Origin: Bacillota bacterium
Lineage (GTDB): Bacteria > Bacillota > Clostridia > Christensenellales > SZUA-584
Length of the DNA stretch: 64,000 bases
Assembly (NCBI GenBank): GCA_023459495.1
Contig: JAEWTL010000074.1
Coordinates: forward strand, 77,714-141,713
Direction of reading: 5' to 3'
Below, piece after piece: positions 1 to 8,261 of the stretch; within the stretch, counting starts at the first letter, position 1, and every line of letters begins with the position of its first letter. The notes beneath the pieces were generated by a model, which had not been told where the DNA came from, searched no databases, and was given only the letters and a program-made list of their open reading frames with translations. A program made the position numbers and the translations under genes.

Positions 1-321
1 GTGTACGCGCCGCTCATCACCCGGAGGCTTTCGTTTGTTCAGGCCTCGTATGAAAGCATGTATGGCCGCATCGCGGCGAGTTGGGAACTGAAGGGGGACA
101 CGGTATCCGTCAGCCTGACTCTTCCGGCAAACACCTTGGCCTGCGTAAAATTGGCTGGTGCTGAAGCAAAAACGACGCGCTGCAACGGCGCTCCGCTGAC
201 TGAAAACATCTGCGTCAACCATATCAGAGAAAATGCGGATGGCATGCAGTTTGAGCTGCAATCGGGGAATTACATATTTGAGTTCGCTCAAAGCAATATT
301 GAAGGGGAAGGTATCGCATAA
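1..321 (+). CDS. Alpha-L-rhamnosidase (GH78), C-terminal end, 5' part outside window
   Basis: The reading frame is open from the first base and ends in TAA at 319-321, so this is the last 106 codons of a larger gene; the GTG at base 1 is not taken as a start. The segment reads as the C-terminal beta-sandwich of bacterial alpha-L-rhamnosidases: an ASYESMYGRIAASWELKGD stretch, then LTLPANTLACVKL, and a final QSGNYIFEF strand. Family members remove terminal rhamnose from plant glycosides, saponins and polysaccharides. The catalytic (alpha/alpha)6 barrel is not visible. Its TAA overlaps the ATG of the sugar transporter by one base, so the two are translationally coupled and the released sugar or a trimmed glycoside is the likely transport substrate. 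Confidence 0.75.
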   Translation: MYAPLITRRLSFVQASYESMYGRIAASWELKGDTVSVSLTLPANTLACVKLAGAEAKTTRCNGAPLTENICVNHIRENADGMQFELQSGNYIFEFAQSNIEGEGIA

Positions 322-1631
322 TGGAGACGAGCAAAACGACCGGGAAAGAAAAGTTCTATCTGGCCAGCTATTCATTCGGACAGTCGATCAGCATGATCTA
401 TGTCCTTGGCATGCTGTCGATGTTCTATACGGATGTGCTTGGTATCACTCCGGCCATGGTGGCGACGATCTATTTGGTGGCGCGGATATGGGACGCGATA
501 AACGACCCGCTGATGGGCCTTGTGGTGGACAAGTCCAATCTGAAGGGCGGCAGGTTCGTTCCATGGCTGAAGATGACATCGTGGATGCTTCCCATTGTCA
601 CGCTGCTGCTGTTTGTCAATATCGACGCTTCTCCTGTGATGAAGACAGTATATGCCTTTGCGACATATATCATCTGGGGAATGGTGTATACGATGTCGGA
701 TGTGCCTGCGTTTGCCATCCCGACCGTTATGACCAATTCGCTGGACGACCGGAATAAGCTGATTGCCAAGCGGACCTTGGGCGCAGCCGTCGCTTTCATT
801 GCGGCAATCCCTGCGGCAGCACTGGTGGAGGGCGTTGGCTGGTTTAAGCTGGCGGCGGTCTACTCAATCCTCATGCTGATTGCCATGCTCTTTGCCGGCA
901 AATTAAAAGAAAAAGTGACGTACCATAGAAATCAAATGACGGTAAAGGAAATATTCAGGTATATCGGCAAGAACAAATACCTGCTGGTCTTCTATATCGC
1001 ATATCTGCTGCTCAGCATAACCAATACGGGCACAGGGCTTGGGACGTATTTTGCGAAATACAACCTCGGGGATCTCGGGCTGGCGTCGTTGATTGGGGCG
1101 ATCACATCTGCGCCGCTGCTCTTCCTGCCGCTCATATTGCCCAAGTTGATTTCGAAGATGGGCAAGAAAAAGATACTGCTGTATTGCATGGCTTTTGGCA
1201 CGGTACTGAGCGTGATCCAATACTTTACGGGATACAGTTCGCTCGGAGTTTTTTTGGTGATACAGGTGGTTAAGACCATATTCCTTAGCGCGCCGTTGCT
1301 GATGCTGGGCATGATTACGGCTGATTGTGTGGAGTATGGGCATGCGGTGACGGGAATCCGCGCGGAGGGGCTGACGTTCTCTGTGCAGACGTTTTCAGCC
1401 AAGCTGGCGGGCGCCATATCCGGCGCGGTATCGCTCTATCTGCTGCAGTTTTTCGGATATGTGGAAAACACCGTGCAAAGCGCCAGAACGCTGAACGGTA
1501 TCTGGCTGTCGACAACGCTCCTTCCGTCGATCGGGTATGTATTGATGTTCTTTATACTGCTGTTCTTCTACCATCTCAAAGAGAAGGACGTGCAGGCGAT
1601 GATCGAAAAGAACCAGGAAAGTCAAAGCTAA
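321..1631 (+). CDS. GPH-family (MelB-like) sugar:cation symporter
   Basis: A 436-residue polytopic membrane protein with about twelve hydrophobic segments. The MelB/GPH signature is visible near the N-terminus (FYTDVLGITPAMVATIYLVAR followed by WDAINDPLMGLVVDKS), including the Asp-rich NDPLMG region that binds the coupling cation in this family. Members import glycosides, pentosides or hexuronides with Na+, H+ or Li+. It starts at the stop codon of the rhamnosidase and is followed after 13 bp by a 3-hydroxyacyl-CoA dehydrogenase, so it belongs to a four-gene operon. A glycoside or rhamnose-containing disaccharide is a reasonable substrate, but this is inferred from context only. Confidence 0.85.
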   Translation: METSKTTGKEKFYLASYSFGQSISMIYVLGMLSMFYTDVLGITPAMVATIYLVARIWDAINDPLMGLVVDKSNLKGGRFVPWLKMTSWMLPIVTLLLFVNIDASPVMKTVYAFATYIIWGMVYTMSDVPAFAIPTVMTNSLDDRNKLIAKRTLGAAVAFIAAIPAAALVEGVGWFKLAAVYSILMLIAMLFAGKLKEKVTYHRNQMTVKEIFRYIGKNKYLLVFYIAYLLLSITNTGTGLGTYFAKYNLGDLGLASLIGAITSAPLLFLPLILPKLISKMGKKKILLYCMAFGTVLSVIQYFTGYSSLGVFLVIQVVKTIFLSAPLLMLGMITADCVEYGHAVTGIRAEGLTFSVQTFSAKLAGAISGAVSLYLLQFFGYVENTVQSARTLNGIWLSTTLLPSIGYVLMFFILLFFYHLKEKDVQAMIEKNQESQS

Positions 1632-1644
1632 GGGATAAGAGGAC

Positions 1645-2448
1645 ATGAGCGAAACTTTTAAAAAAGTGCTGGTGGTCGGTGCGGGTGCTCTCGGCGTGCA
1701 GATTGCGCGCCAGATTGCCCGCCACGGCACGTCGGTGATTCTACTCGACAGTAGCAATGAGGCGCTGGGCCGGGCGGCAGCGCAGCTGGATTCTGACCGG
1801 ATCAGTTATACAGCCGAATTGAACGGGAACGTTAAGGACTGTGATCTGGTCATCGAATCCATCACAGAGATTTTGGAACCCAAGCGGCGGTTGTTCCGGC
1901 AGCTGGAAGCGCTGGTGGATAAGGATGCTGTGCTGGCGACCAACACGTCGATGCTGCTGCCCCGCAGGATTGCGAAAAGCGTCCGGCATAGGGAGCGGTT
2001 CTGCGCGTTTCATTTCTACTGGCCGGACGAAGGCGCAAACCTTGTGGACATCATGCCGGTGAAGCAGACCTGTGCGGATGTCGTTGAGCGGCTGCGCCGG
2101 GTTGCGCTGGAGACCGGGCTGGAGCCCGTGGTGGTAAAGAAAGAGAACCGGGGCTATGTCTACAACGCCCTGTTTTCAGCGTTTAACAGTAAAGCGCTTT
2201 CGCTGGTCATCCGCGGTGTTGCGACGATTGAGGACGTCGACAAGTCGTTTCGCATCGTAACACAGTGTCCGCGCGGGCCGTTTGAGATGATGGATATCGT
2301 CGGGCTCGACACGGTGCTGCACATCGCGCGAAACACTGCATGGAAGAACCCGCTGAACTGGATCGGTGTCAGATTCATCAACCGTTATGTGAAGCAAGGC
2401 AAGCTGGGCGTAAAGACGGGCGAAGGCTTCTACCGGTATCCGAGGTGA
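1645..2448 (+). CDS. 3-hydroxyacyl-CoA dehydrogenase (HAD family)
   Basis: A 267-residue soluble enzyme with an N-terminal NAD(P)-binding fold (GAGALGVQIARQIARHG at about residues 12-28) and the family motifs DLVIESITE, ATNTSMLLP and AFHFYWP. The C-terminal helical domain contains CPRGPFEMMDIVGLD and ends in the typical KTGEGFYRYP. Enzymes of this family oxidise L-3-hydroxyacyl-CoA or reduce acetoacetyl-CoA, and some act on hydroxy acids that are not CoA esters. The RBS is GATAAGAGG before ATG 1645. It lies between a sugar transporter and an alpha/beta hydrolase, an unusual place for a fatty-acid enzyme, so it may act on the aglycone or on an acyl group of the imported glycoside. That role is inference. 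Confidence 0.85.
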   Translation: MSETFKKVLVVGAGALGVQIARQIARHGTSVILLDSSNEALGRAAAQLDSDRISYTAELNGNVKDCDLVIESITEILEPKRRLFRQLEALVDKDAVLATNTSMLLPRRIAKSVRHRERFCAFHFYWPDEGANLVDIMPVKQTCADVVERLRRVALETGLEPVVVKKENRGYVYNALFSAFNSKALSLVIRGVATIEDVDKSFRIVTQCPRGPFEMMDIVGLDTVLHIARNTAWKNPLNWIGVRFINRYVKQGKLGVKTGEGFYRYPR

Positions 2449-2452
2449 GTAA

Positions 2453-3292
2453 ATGAAAGCGTTCCGCTATAAGCGTTTTAAAGCAGACGACGGGGCAGTC
2501 ATCCGATATGTCGACGCGTATCAAAGCAACCCGAAAACGGTGCTGTTTTTGCACGGGCTGGCAGGGCGGGGTAGCGAGTTTGCGGAAATCGCAAAGCGGC
2601 TTGCAGGTACGCATAGGATCGTATGGATGGACTACCGGGGCTGCGGAAAAACAAAGCTGAAGGGCAGCGCGGCCCAGCAACAGACGGCAAAGGATGTGTT
2701 GGCGCTCATCGAGCATTTGGGACTGGAAGACGTTGTTTTGGCAGGCATGAGCCTCGGCGCGCACGTGCTGTTCCGGTATGTCAAGGAGTACGGGCAGAAG
2801 CACCTCAAGAGCGTCGTCGTGATGGATATGTCGCCAAAGCTGACCGCCTGCGAAGAATGGAAGCTGGGCTATACGAATGGCGGCTACACGGAAGGAATGT
2901 TCAAAGCTGAGCTGAAGGAAATTGACGAGGATATCAGTAAGTTCAAAGGTAAGCTGTTTGTGCAGTATTTGAATTTTCTGCGGCCCGGTAAACCGAAGCC
3001 GAAGCGGATCAATTGGTTTCATAAAGTTGCGGGCAAAATGATGATCCCCAAAGTGTTTGTGGAAGCCTACTGCGATATGTTCAGTCAGGATTACCGTGAG
3101 GACATAGGCAGCATCACTCTGCCATGCGCCCTGATCTACGGCAGGCCCGGTTCAATCTACTGCGAGGATACGGCAAAGTTTCTGCACGAGCGGATACCAA
3201 ACAGCGAGCTGTTTCCACTGCAGGATGCGGTACACGAAAAACTACTCACCCGGGCCGACGAGATATCGGAAATCATTTTGCGATATAGCTGA
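2453..3292 (+). CDS. Alpha/beta-hydrolase
   Basis: A 279-residue alpha/beta-hydrolase fold protein. The oxyanion region HGLAG and the nucleophile elbow GMSLGAHV (Ser at about residue 100) are clear; the acidic residue is probably in ALIYGRPGSIY or nearby, and the catalytic His is the H in DAVHEKLL. There is no signal peptide, so it acts in the cytoplasm. It begins 4 bp after the dehydrogenase stop and is the last gene of the rhamnosidase operon; a separate promoter region precedes the next gene. A plausible role is hydrolysis of an ester or lactone on the imported glycoside, but the family is too broad to name a substrate. Confidence 0.8.
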   Translation: MKAFRYKRFKADDGAVIRYVDAYQSNPKTVLFLHGLAGRGSEFAEIAKRLAGTHRIVWMDYRGCGKTKLKGSAAQQQTAKDVLALIEHLGLEDVVLAGMSLGAHVLFRYVKEYGQKHLKSVVVMDMSPKLTACEEWKLGYTNGGYTEGMFKAELKEIDEDISKFKGKLFVQYLNFLRPGKPKPKRINWFHKVAGKMMIPKVFVEAYCDMFSQDYREDIGSITLPCALIYGRPGSIYCEDTAKFLHERIPNSELFPLQDAVHEKLLTRADEISEIILRYS

Positions 3293-3436
3293 CAGGCTCT
3301 TATTGCTATGCGCCGCTCGGTTAGGCAATGCTGATGGCGCAGTCTTCCAACGGTCATACAAGTTATTATTCTTACATACAGAATAACCCAAGCCTTATAT
3401 AATATATGTATATAAGGACGCACAAAGGAGAGCGGT

Positions 3437-5836
3437 ATGGATATCAAGAAGCTGTTGGGTGAACTGACGCTGGAGGAGAAGGCGTCGCTCTGCTCGGGCA
3501 GAGATTTCTGGTCCACTCAGGCGGTCGAACGGCTGGGCATTCCGTCGATCGTAATGACGGATGGTCCGCACGGGCTGCGCAAACAGGCCGGGGCCAGTGA
3601 TCACCTTGGTATCAGCGATTCCGTGCCGGCTACGTGCTTCCCGACAGCTGCCGCGTCTGCCTGCTCGTGGGATGTGGATTTGCTGCTTCAGATGGGCACC
3701 GCGATCGCGGAGGAGTGTCTGCAGGAGGACGTGTCGGTCGTCCTCGGGCCCGGCGCGAATATCAAGCGGTCTCCGCTGTGCGGCAGAAACTTTGAGTATT
3801 TCTCGGAAGACCCGTATCTGTCCGGCGAACTGGCCGCGGCCATGATTGACGGCGTACAATCCAAGGGTATTGGCACTTCGCTTAAGCACTATACGGTCAA
3901 TAATCAGGAAACCCGCCGCATGACGATCGATGCCGTGGTCGACGAGCGCGCCAAACGGGAAATTTATCTGGCCGGATTCGAGCGGGCGGTAAAGAAAGCC
4001 CAACCGTTTACGGTAATGTGTTCATACAATCGTGTGGATGGGACGTATTTGAGCGAGAACGAGCGCCTGCTGACCAAGGTGCTGCGGGATGAATGGGGCT
4101 TTGATGGCATGACGGTTACGGATTGGGGTGCGTGCAACGACCGGGTGGCCGGAATTAAGGCGGGCATGGACCTTGAAATGCCCTCAAGCCATGGCCGGAA
4201 CAGTGAGAAGATCATCGCCGCGGTGAACAGCGGTATGCTTACGATAGAAGAACTGGACAGCGCGGTAACGCGCGTGCTGGAACTCGTCGAAAAGGCTGTG
4301 AAAGCGAAGCGGGCGGATTACCGGTACGACAAGGAAGCGCACCATGCCCTTGCGCGCAAGATCGCCCAGAATGCTTCCGTACTGCTGAAAAACGATGGGT
4401 TGCTGCCGCTGTCCAAACAGGAGACTGTCGGTATCATCGGGGAGTTTGCGAAGACCCCGCGGTATCAGGGGGCAGGGTCTTCACTGATCAATCCTTCCCG
4501 CTTGGAAAACGTCTGCGAGGTTTTGACGGAGCGGAACATGCAATACCGCGTTGCGGCGGGATACAACCTGAAAAACGGGAAACCGGACGAGGAACTAATC
4601 CGCGAGGCGGTTGAGACAGCCAGGAGCGTTAAAACGGCGGTGATTTTCGCCGGACTCACCGAAGACTATGAGTCGGAGGGGTTCGACCGGCAGCATATGA
4701 GATTGCCGGACAGCCATGCCGAACTCATCAAACGTGTGGCGGAAGCGAATCCGAACGTGGTGGTGGTGCTGCAGAACGGCGCACCGGTTGAGATGCCGTG
4801 GGCCGGGAATGTAAAAGCGATACTAGAGTGTTATCTTGGCGGGCAGGCGGGCGCGTCGGCGGCGGTGGATATACTGTATGGAGACGTCAACCCCTCCGGA
4901 AAGCTGGCCGAAACTTTCCCGCAAAAGCTGGAGGATAATCCGAGCTATGGGTATTTCCCCGGCGGCCCGGTCACGGTGGAATACCGGGAGAGCATCTATG
5001 TCGGGTACAGATACTATGACAAGGCGCAGAAAGGGGTTCTGTTCCCGTTCGGTCACGGACTGAGCTATACCACATTTGAATACACCAACCTCACTGTAAA
5101 AAAGACCGATGCGCTGGAGTACGAAGTATCGGCAGTAATCAAGAATACCGGAGCCCGCGCAGGAGCGGAGATTGTGCAGCTATATGTGAAAAACAACGAC
5201 TCCTCCGTGTTTAAAGCCGAGAAGGAACTACGCGCATTCAGCAAGGTATATCTGGAGCCCGGAGAGGAAAAGACAGTTTCGTATAAGCTCGGAAAACGGG
5301 ATTTTGCGTATTACAATGTGGACATTGCAGACTGGCATGTAGACTCGGGTGTATACGAAATACTGGTCGGAGCGTCCAGCCGGGATATCCGGTTATCGGG
5401 TAGCATCACAATTGAAGCGGGAGACGATATCCGCGCACCGTATTCGCGGAAAGAGCTGCCGGGGCTGTATAAACTAAATGGCGGGAGTTTTACCCTGACC
5501 GATACCGAGTTTGTGCGGCTGCTCGGAAGGGAGAACCCCAAAAATCATAAAGCCAAAGGGGATCCGTTTGATCGTTCCACGGCACTTTGCGATATCCAGC
5601 ATAAAGCCGTAGGCCGGTTTATCTATAAGCAGATCACGAAAGGGCTCAAGCAGCAGATGTCTGCCGAATCAGATGAACGGACGGTTCGCATGTTTGAATC
5701 CATTGTTGGTGAAATGCCGCTTCGCTCACTCGAGTTGTTTGCGGGCGGCAGCCTTTCCCGGCATTTCGTGGATGGGGTGGTCGAAATGGTAAACGGGCAC
5801 TTTTTCAGAGGCCTAGCGCTGGTATTAAAAAAATAA
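3437..5836 (+). CDS. Beta-glucosidase, glycoside hydrolase family 3
   Basis: A 799-residue cytoplasmic GH3 enzyme with no signal peptide. The N-terminal TIM-barrel carries the KHYTVNNQE substrate-binding stretch and the nucleophile Asp in GMTVTDWGACND. The second alpha/beta domain contains AGLTEDYESEGFDR. A fibronectin-III-like domain follows (AGAEIVQLYVKN, then LEPGEEKTVSYKL), and about 130 extra residues lie beyond it. RBS AAAGGAGAGCGG precedes ATG 3437, and an AT-rich stretch with TATAAT at 3398-3403 is probably its own -10. With the upstream rhamnosidase it could strip rhamnosyl-glucosides; GH3 enzymes also act on beta-xylosides and other beta-glycosides, so the exact substrate is open. 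Confidence 0.9.
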   Translation: MDIKKLLGELTLEEKASLCSGRDFWSTQAVERLGIPSIVMTDGPHGLRKQAGASDHLGISDSVPATCFPTAAASACSWDVDLLLQMGTAIAEECLQEDVSVVLGPGANIKRSPLCGRNFEYFSEDPYLSGELAAAMIDGVQSKGIGTSLKHYTVNNQETRRMTIDAVVDERAKREIYLAGFERAVKKAQPFTVMCSYNRVDGTYLSENERLLTKVLRDEWGFDGMTVTDWGACNDRVAGIKAGMDLEMPSSHGRNSEKIIAAVNSGMLTIEELDSAVTRVLELVEKAVKAKRADYRYDKEAHHALARKIAQNASVLLKNDGLLPLSKQETVGIIGEFAKTPRYQGAGSSLINPSRLENVCEVLTERNMQYRVAAGYNLKNGKPDEELIREAVETARSVKTAVIFAGLTEDYESEGFDRQHMRLPDSHAELIKRVAEANPNVVVVLQNGAPVEMPWAGNVKAILECYLGGQAGASAAVDILYGDVNPSGKLAETFPQKLEDNPSYGYFPGGPVTVEYRESIYVGYRYYDKAQKGVLFPFGHGLSYTTFEYTNLTVKKTDALEYEVSAVIKNTGARAGAEIVQLYVKNNDSSVFKAEKELRAFSKVYLEPGEEKTVSYKLGKRDFAYYNVDIADWHVDSGVYEILVGASSRDIRLSGSITIEAGDDIRAPYSRKELPGLYKLNGGSFTLTDTEFVRLLGRENPKNHKAKGDPFDRSTALCDIQHKAVGRFIYKQITKGLKQQMSAESDERTVRMFESIVGEMPLRSLELFAGGSLSRHFVDGVVEMVNGHFFRGLALVLKK

Positions 5837-5978
5837 TAATAATGGATAACGGCTGTTTAATAATGGTTCTTAAATAGCGTGAGTTTGAGCTAATGGTAAA
5901 CGCTGATGCAGGTGTTTTCATGGCTCTGATCTTTTGATGTGATCCAAAACATGTGGCCTTTCTCCCTCTTATCCCGGA

Positions 5979-5987
5979 TGCTATAAT
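5979..5987 (+). promoter_or_regulatory. Extended -10 promoter upstream of the RpiB-like gene
   Basis: TGCTATAAT (TG-N-TATAAT) lies about 85 bases before the start codon. No good -35 hexamer sits at the usual distance, as is common for extended -10 promoters. Confidence 0.45.
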
Positions 5988-6071
5988 TAAGCAGTGTTGA
6001 TTTGAAACCGCAGGTTTTCTGTGATATATTGAGGTTACAATAATTCTGTTGATACACAGGAGGATAAGGCT

Positions 6072-6644
6072 ATGAAAATGGTGAAGGACAAGAAACTTGT
6101 CGTAGGCGCTGATTTCGCGGGCTATCCGCTTAAGGAAGCCGTGGTTGCCCATTTGAAGAATAAGGGTTGGGAAATCGAGGACGTTGGAGTAACGGACCTC
6201 AATGTTGACGATGCCGAGAACATGTTTCACCGTGTTGGCCTGCGCATCGGCGCGAAGATCTCCGAAGGCGAATATGAGCGCGCATTTGCATTCTGTGGAA
6301 CCGGAATGGGTATCCATATCGCCGCATCCAAATGCCCGCACGTTCATTGTGGCGTCGTCGAGAGCGTACCTGCAGCGCTCCGCGCGATCACCGGAAATGG
6401 CGTTAACGTGCTGGCCATGGGCGCGTTCTACGTTGCGCCGCAAATGGGCTGCGACATTGCCGACGCTTATCTGAATGCTTCCCTCGGCAGCGGTTATGAG
6501 TGGTGGAAGAACTTCTATGAGTTCCATAAGCTGGCCATCGATGAGCTGGAAGCCTTCGATTATGAGGAGTTTAAAGCGAACGGCTTCAAGCTGAAATACC
6601 TGGGAAACTTTCCGCTGGAGTTGGAAATCAAACCAGAGGACTGA
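6072..6644 (+). CDS. RpiB/LacA/LacB-family sugar-phosphate isomerase
   Basis: A 190-residue cytoplasmic isomerase, longer than typical RpiB (about 150 residues). Family landmarks are the N-terminal GADFAGYPLKEAVVAHL, the catalytic Cys in AFCGTGMGIHIAA and the NGVNVLAMGAF segment. Family members interconvert aldose and ketose phosphates: ribose 5-phosphate, allose 6-phosphate or galactose 6-phosphate. RBS ACAGGAGGATAAGG precedes ATG 6072. It is a single-gene unit bounded by an extended -10 promoter and a strong terminator at 6655-6692. The C-terminal extension of about 40 residues is common in LacAB-like enzymes of unknown sugar specificity, so I leave the substrate open. Confidence 0.8.
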   Translation: MKMVKDKKLVVGADFAGYPLKEAVVAHLKNKGWEIEDVGVTDLNVDDAENMFHRVGLRIGAKISEGEYERAFAFCGTGMGIHIAASKCPHVHCGVVESVPAALRAITGNGVNVLAMGAFYVAPQMGCDIADAYLNASLGSGYEWWKNFYEFHKLAIDELEAFDYEEFKANGFKLKYLGNFPLELEIKPED

Positions 6645-6654
6645 TCACTGATAT

Positions 6655-6692
6655 AACGGGATGCAGAGCTAATGGGTTCCATCCCGTTTTTC
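6655..6692 (+). terminator. Intrinsic terminator after the RpiB-like gene
   Basis: AACGGGATG (6655-6663) pairs perfectly with CATCCCGTT (6680-6688) and is followed by a T run. Confidence 0.85.
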
Positions 6693-6745
6693 GTTTGGGC
6701 TCAGAACGACAATCAATTGTAATATGTAGAAATGGCTGGCCGCTA

Positions 6746-6774
6746 TTGATTAATATCTTTAATTAAGCTATAAT
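6746..6774 (+). promoter_or_regulatory. Promoter of the pucR-family gene
   Basis: TTGATT (6746-6751), a 17-bp spacer and TATAAT (6769-6774) form a near-consensus housekeeping promoter upstream of the PucR regulator. Confidence 0.75.
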
Positions 6775-6794
6775 ATAAAAAAATATAGAAAAAC

Positions 6795-6830
6795 AAAGGC
6801 GTTGCTATCTCGGCAGCGCCTTTATGCTTT
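6795..6830 (+). promoter_or_regulatory. Leader hairpin in front of pucR (terminator-like)
   Basis: AAAGGCGTTGC (6795-6805) pairs with GCAGCGCCTTT (6813-6823) and is followed by ATGCTTTTT, all between the promoter and the RBS. The 3' half and tail (GCGCCTTTATGCTTTT) are repeated exactly in the leader of the ABC ATPase gene at 10814-10829. This suggests a conserved attenuator-type element rather than a simple end-of-gene terminator. Confidence 0.55.
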
Positions 6831-6847
6831 TTAAAAGAGGATTTAGC

Positions 6848-8008
6848 ATGTCGGTCATGGTGCGAAAACTCTATAAGAACGGTGCCTTTCTGTATAAGAT
6901 GAATTTGGTTGCGGGCAAAAAAGGGATCGACCGGATTGTCAAATGGGTGCATATCATCGAGGATGACAACGCGACGACGTTTTTGCATGGAAACGAGCTG
7001 GTGTTTACCGCAGGCATACTAAACAGCGATCCGGAATGGCTGCTGAACTTTGCGCAAAAGCTGTATGGAGCAAATACAAGCGCGCTTGTCGTAAACATCG
7101 GTCCGCATATCAAAGAGATACCGCAGGCAGTCATCCAGTATTGTAACGAGGTGGATATGCCGCTGTTTACCATACCATGGGAGACCCGGATGGTGGACAT
7201 GACGCGCGATTTTTGCCATCGGATCATGAACAATGAGCATGTGGAGAATAATACGGCGACCAACATCAAAAATATTATATTTAATATCGGCGACATCGAT
7301 ACACAGGTGCAGCAGCTGGAACGCTACGGCTACCAGCGCGACAGCCAGTTTGCTTTCATCAGCATTGTTACGGACGACTCCAACGTTTCGGCACTGGAGG
7401 AACACAAGGACGCACTGGGGAAAATCGCGGAGGTCGTGGCCAAGAGCATGCACGACATGTACATCACTTTTTCCTATATGGAATCGCTGATCGTGGTGCT
7501 GGTGAACTATACGGAAGCGGAGATATCGGCGTTTATCGAAAATTTCATGAAACGCGCGTCCGCCAAGGCCAGGGGCTGGGAGTTCCATATGGGCGTCAGC
7601 GAGAACCATGTGGGCATCTATAATCTGAAGGCCAACTTTGAACGCGCGCTGTATGCGATGCGCATGGCGCGCAAGCGCAAAGAGCAGTGCTGCTTCTACG
7701 ACAGTCTCGGCATTTTCAAGCTGCTCTATGCGGTGGACGACAAGGCCGTGCTGCGCGATTTTTACAAAGGCGCTGTCGGCAAGTTGGAAGCATACGACCG
7801 GGAAAACAACACACAGCTGACGGATATGCTAAAGACATATCTTGAAAACAACGGCACGGTTCAGCTCGTTTCAGAAAAGCAATATGTGCATCGGAACACC
7901 GTAACGAATCAGCTCAAGAAAATTGAGGAGATCACGGGATATAACCCGCTTAATCTGGAGGACAAGGTAAAGCTGTATATGGCCTTTTATATCAAGGAAA
8001 TACTGTAG
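6848..8008 (+). CDS. PucR-family transcriptional regulator
   Basis: A 386-residue regulator. The N-terminal half matches the PucR ligand-sensing domain (LVAGKKGIDRIVKWVHIIED, later GNELVFTAGIL and LVVNIGPHI). A GGDEF-like middle region follows (GVSENHVGIYNLKANFERALYAMRMARK), and the C-terminal PucR-type helix-turn-helix is in the last 60 residues (VSEKQYVHRNTVTNQLKKIEEITG). The start at 6848 is preferred over ATG 6824 because AAAAGAGG lies seven bases ahead. Relatives control purine or other nitrogen-compound catabolism. Directly followed by the pyrimidine-degradation operon, it is the probable activator of that operon, sensing a pyrimidine or an intermediate (inference). Confidence 0.85.
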   Translation: MSVMVRKLYKNGAFLYKMNLVAGKKGIDRIVKWVHIIEDDNATTFLHGNELVFTAGILNSDPEWLLNFAQKLYGANTSALVVNIGPHIKEIPQAVIQYCNEVDMPLFTIPWETRMVDMTRDFCHRIMNNEHVENNTATNIKNIIFNIGDIDTQVQQLERYGYQRDSQFAFISIVTDDSNVSALEEHKDALGKIAEVVAKSMHDMYITFSYMESLIVVLVNYTEAEISAFIENFMKRASAKARGWEFHMGVSENHVGIYNLKANFERALYAMRMARKRKEQCCFYDSLGIFKLLYAVDDKAVLRDFYKGAVGKLEAYDRENNTQLTDMLKTYLENNGTVQLVSEKQYVHRNTVTNQLKKIEEITGYNPLNLEDKVKLYMAFYIKEIL

Positions 8009-8095
8009 AACGGGTTTCCGGGTCCGTGGCGGAATGTCGAAGCGGACCAAAGCGCCCGATGTGCAGTTGCACAATCAAGTCTGGTCATATACCGA

Positions 8096-8123
8096 TTGAA
8101 TTAAAAACGGATACAGTTATAAT
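8096..8123 (+). promoter_or_regulatory. Promoter of the pyrimidine-degradation operon
   Basis: TTGAAT (8096-8101), a 16-bp spacer and TATAAT (8118-8123). It drives a leader of about 130 bases holding two hairpins before the aminotransferase gene. Confidence 0.75.
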
Positions 8124-8145
8124 AGAATCAACAAAAGAGATGAAC

Positions 8146-8183
8146 GCGGCGATGGAGCTAAACGATCTGTGGCCGCTTTTGTT
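8146..8183 (+). promoter_or_regulatory. Leader hairpin 1 of a tandem pair (terminator-like)
   Basis: GCGGCGATGGA (8146-8156) can pair with TCTGTGGCCGC (8166-8176), an 11-bp stem with wobbles and one G-G mismatch. It encloses a 9-base loop starting GCTA and is followed by TTTTGTTT. The same design is repeated 58 bases downstream. Confidence 0.5.
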
Positions 8184-8203
8184 TATCTCGACTTGGATTA
8201 ATC

Positions 8204-8246
8204 GCGGCGATGAAGCTACTGATTTCATACGCCGCTTTATATTTTT
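8204..8246 (+). promoter_or_regulatory. Leader hairpin 2 of a tandem pair (terminator-like)
   Basis: GCGGCGATGAA (8204-8214) pairs with TTCAT-A-CGCCGC (8224-8235, one bulged A) around a 9-base loop that also begins GCTA, and is followed by a T-rich tail. It ends about 15 bases before the aminotransferase start, so it could decide whether transcription enters the operon. Confidence 0.55.
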
Positions 8247-8261
8247 ATCGGGGAGAAAGTT

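Noticed and set aside
6795..6830. Purine riboswitch before pucR
   Set aside because: The three-way junction and conserved loop bases of purine riboswitches are absent; only a simple hairpin is seen.
8146..8246. ANTAR-type paired-hairpin antiterminator target
   Set aside because: The loops are nine bases, not the hexaloops of the ANTAR motif, and no ANTAR protein is encoded in the window; kept only as tandem attenuator-like hairpins.
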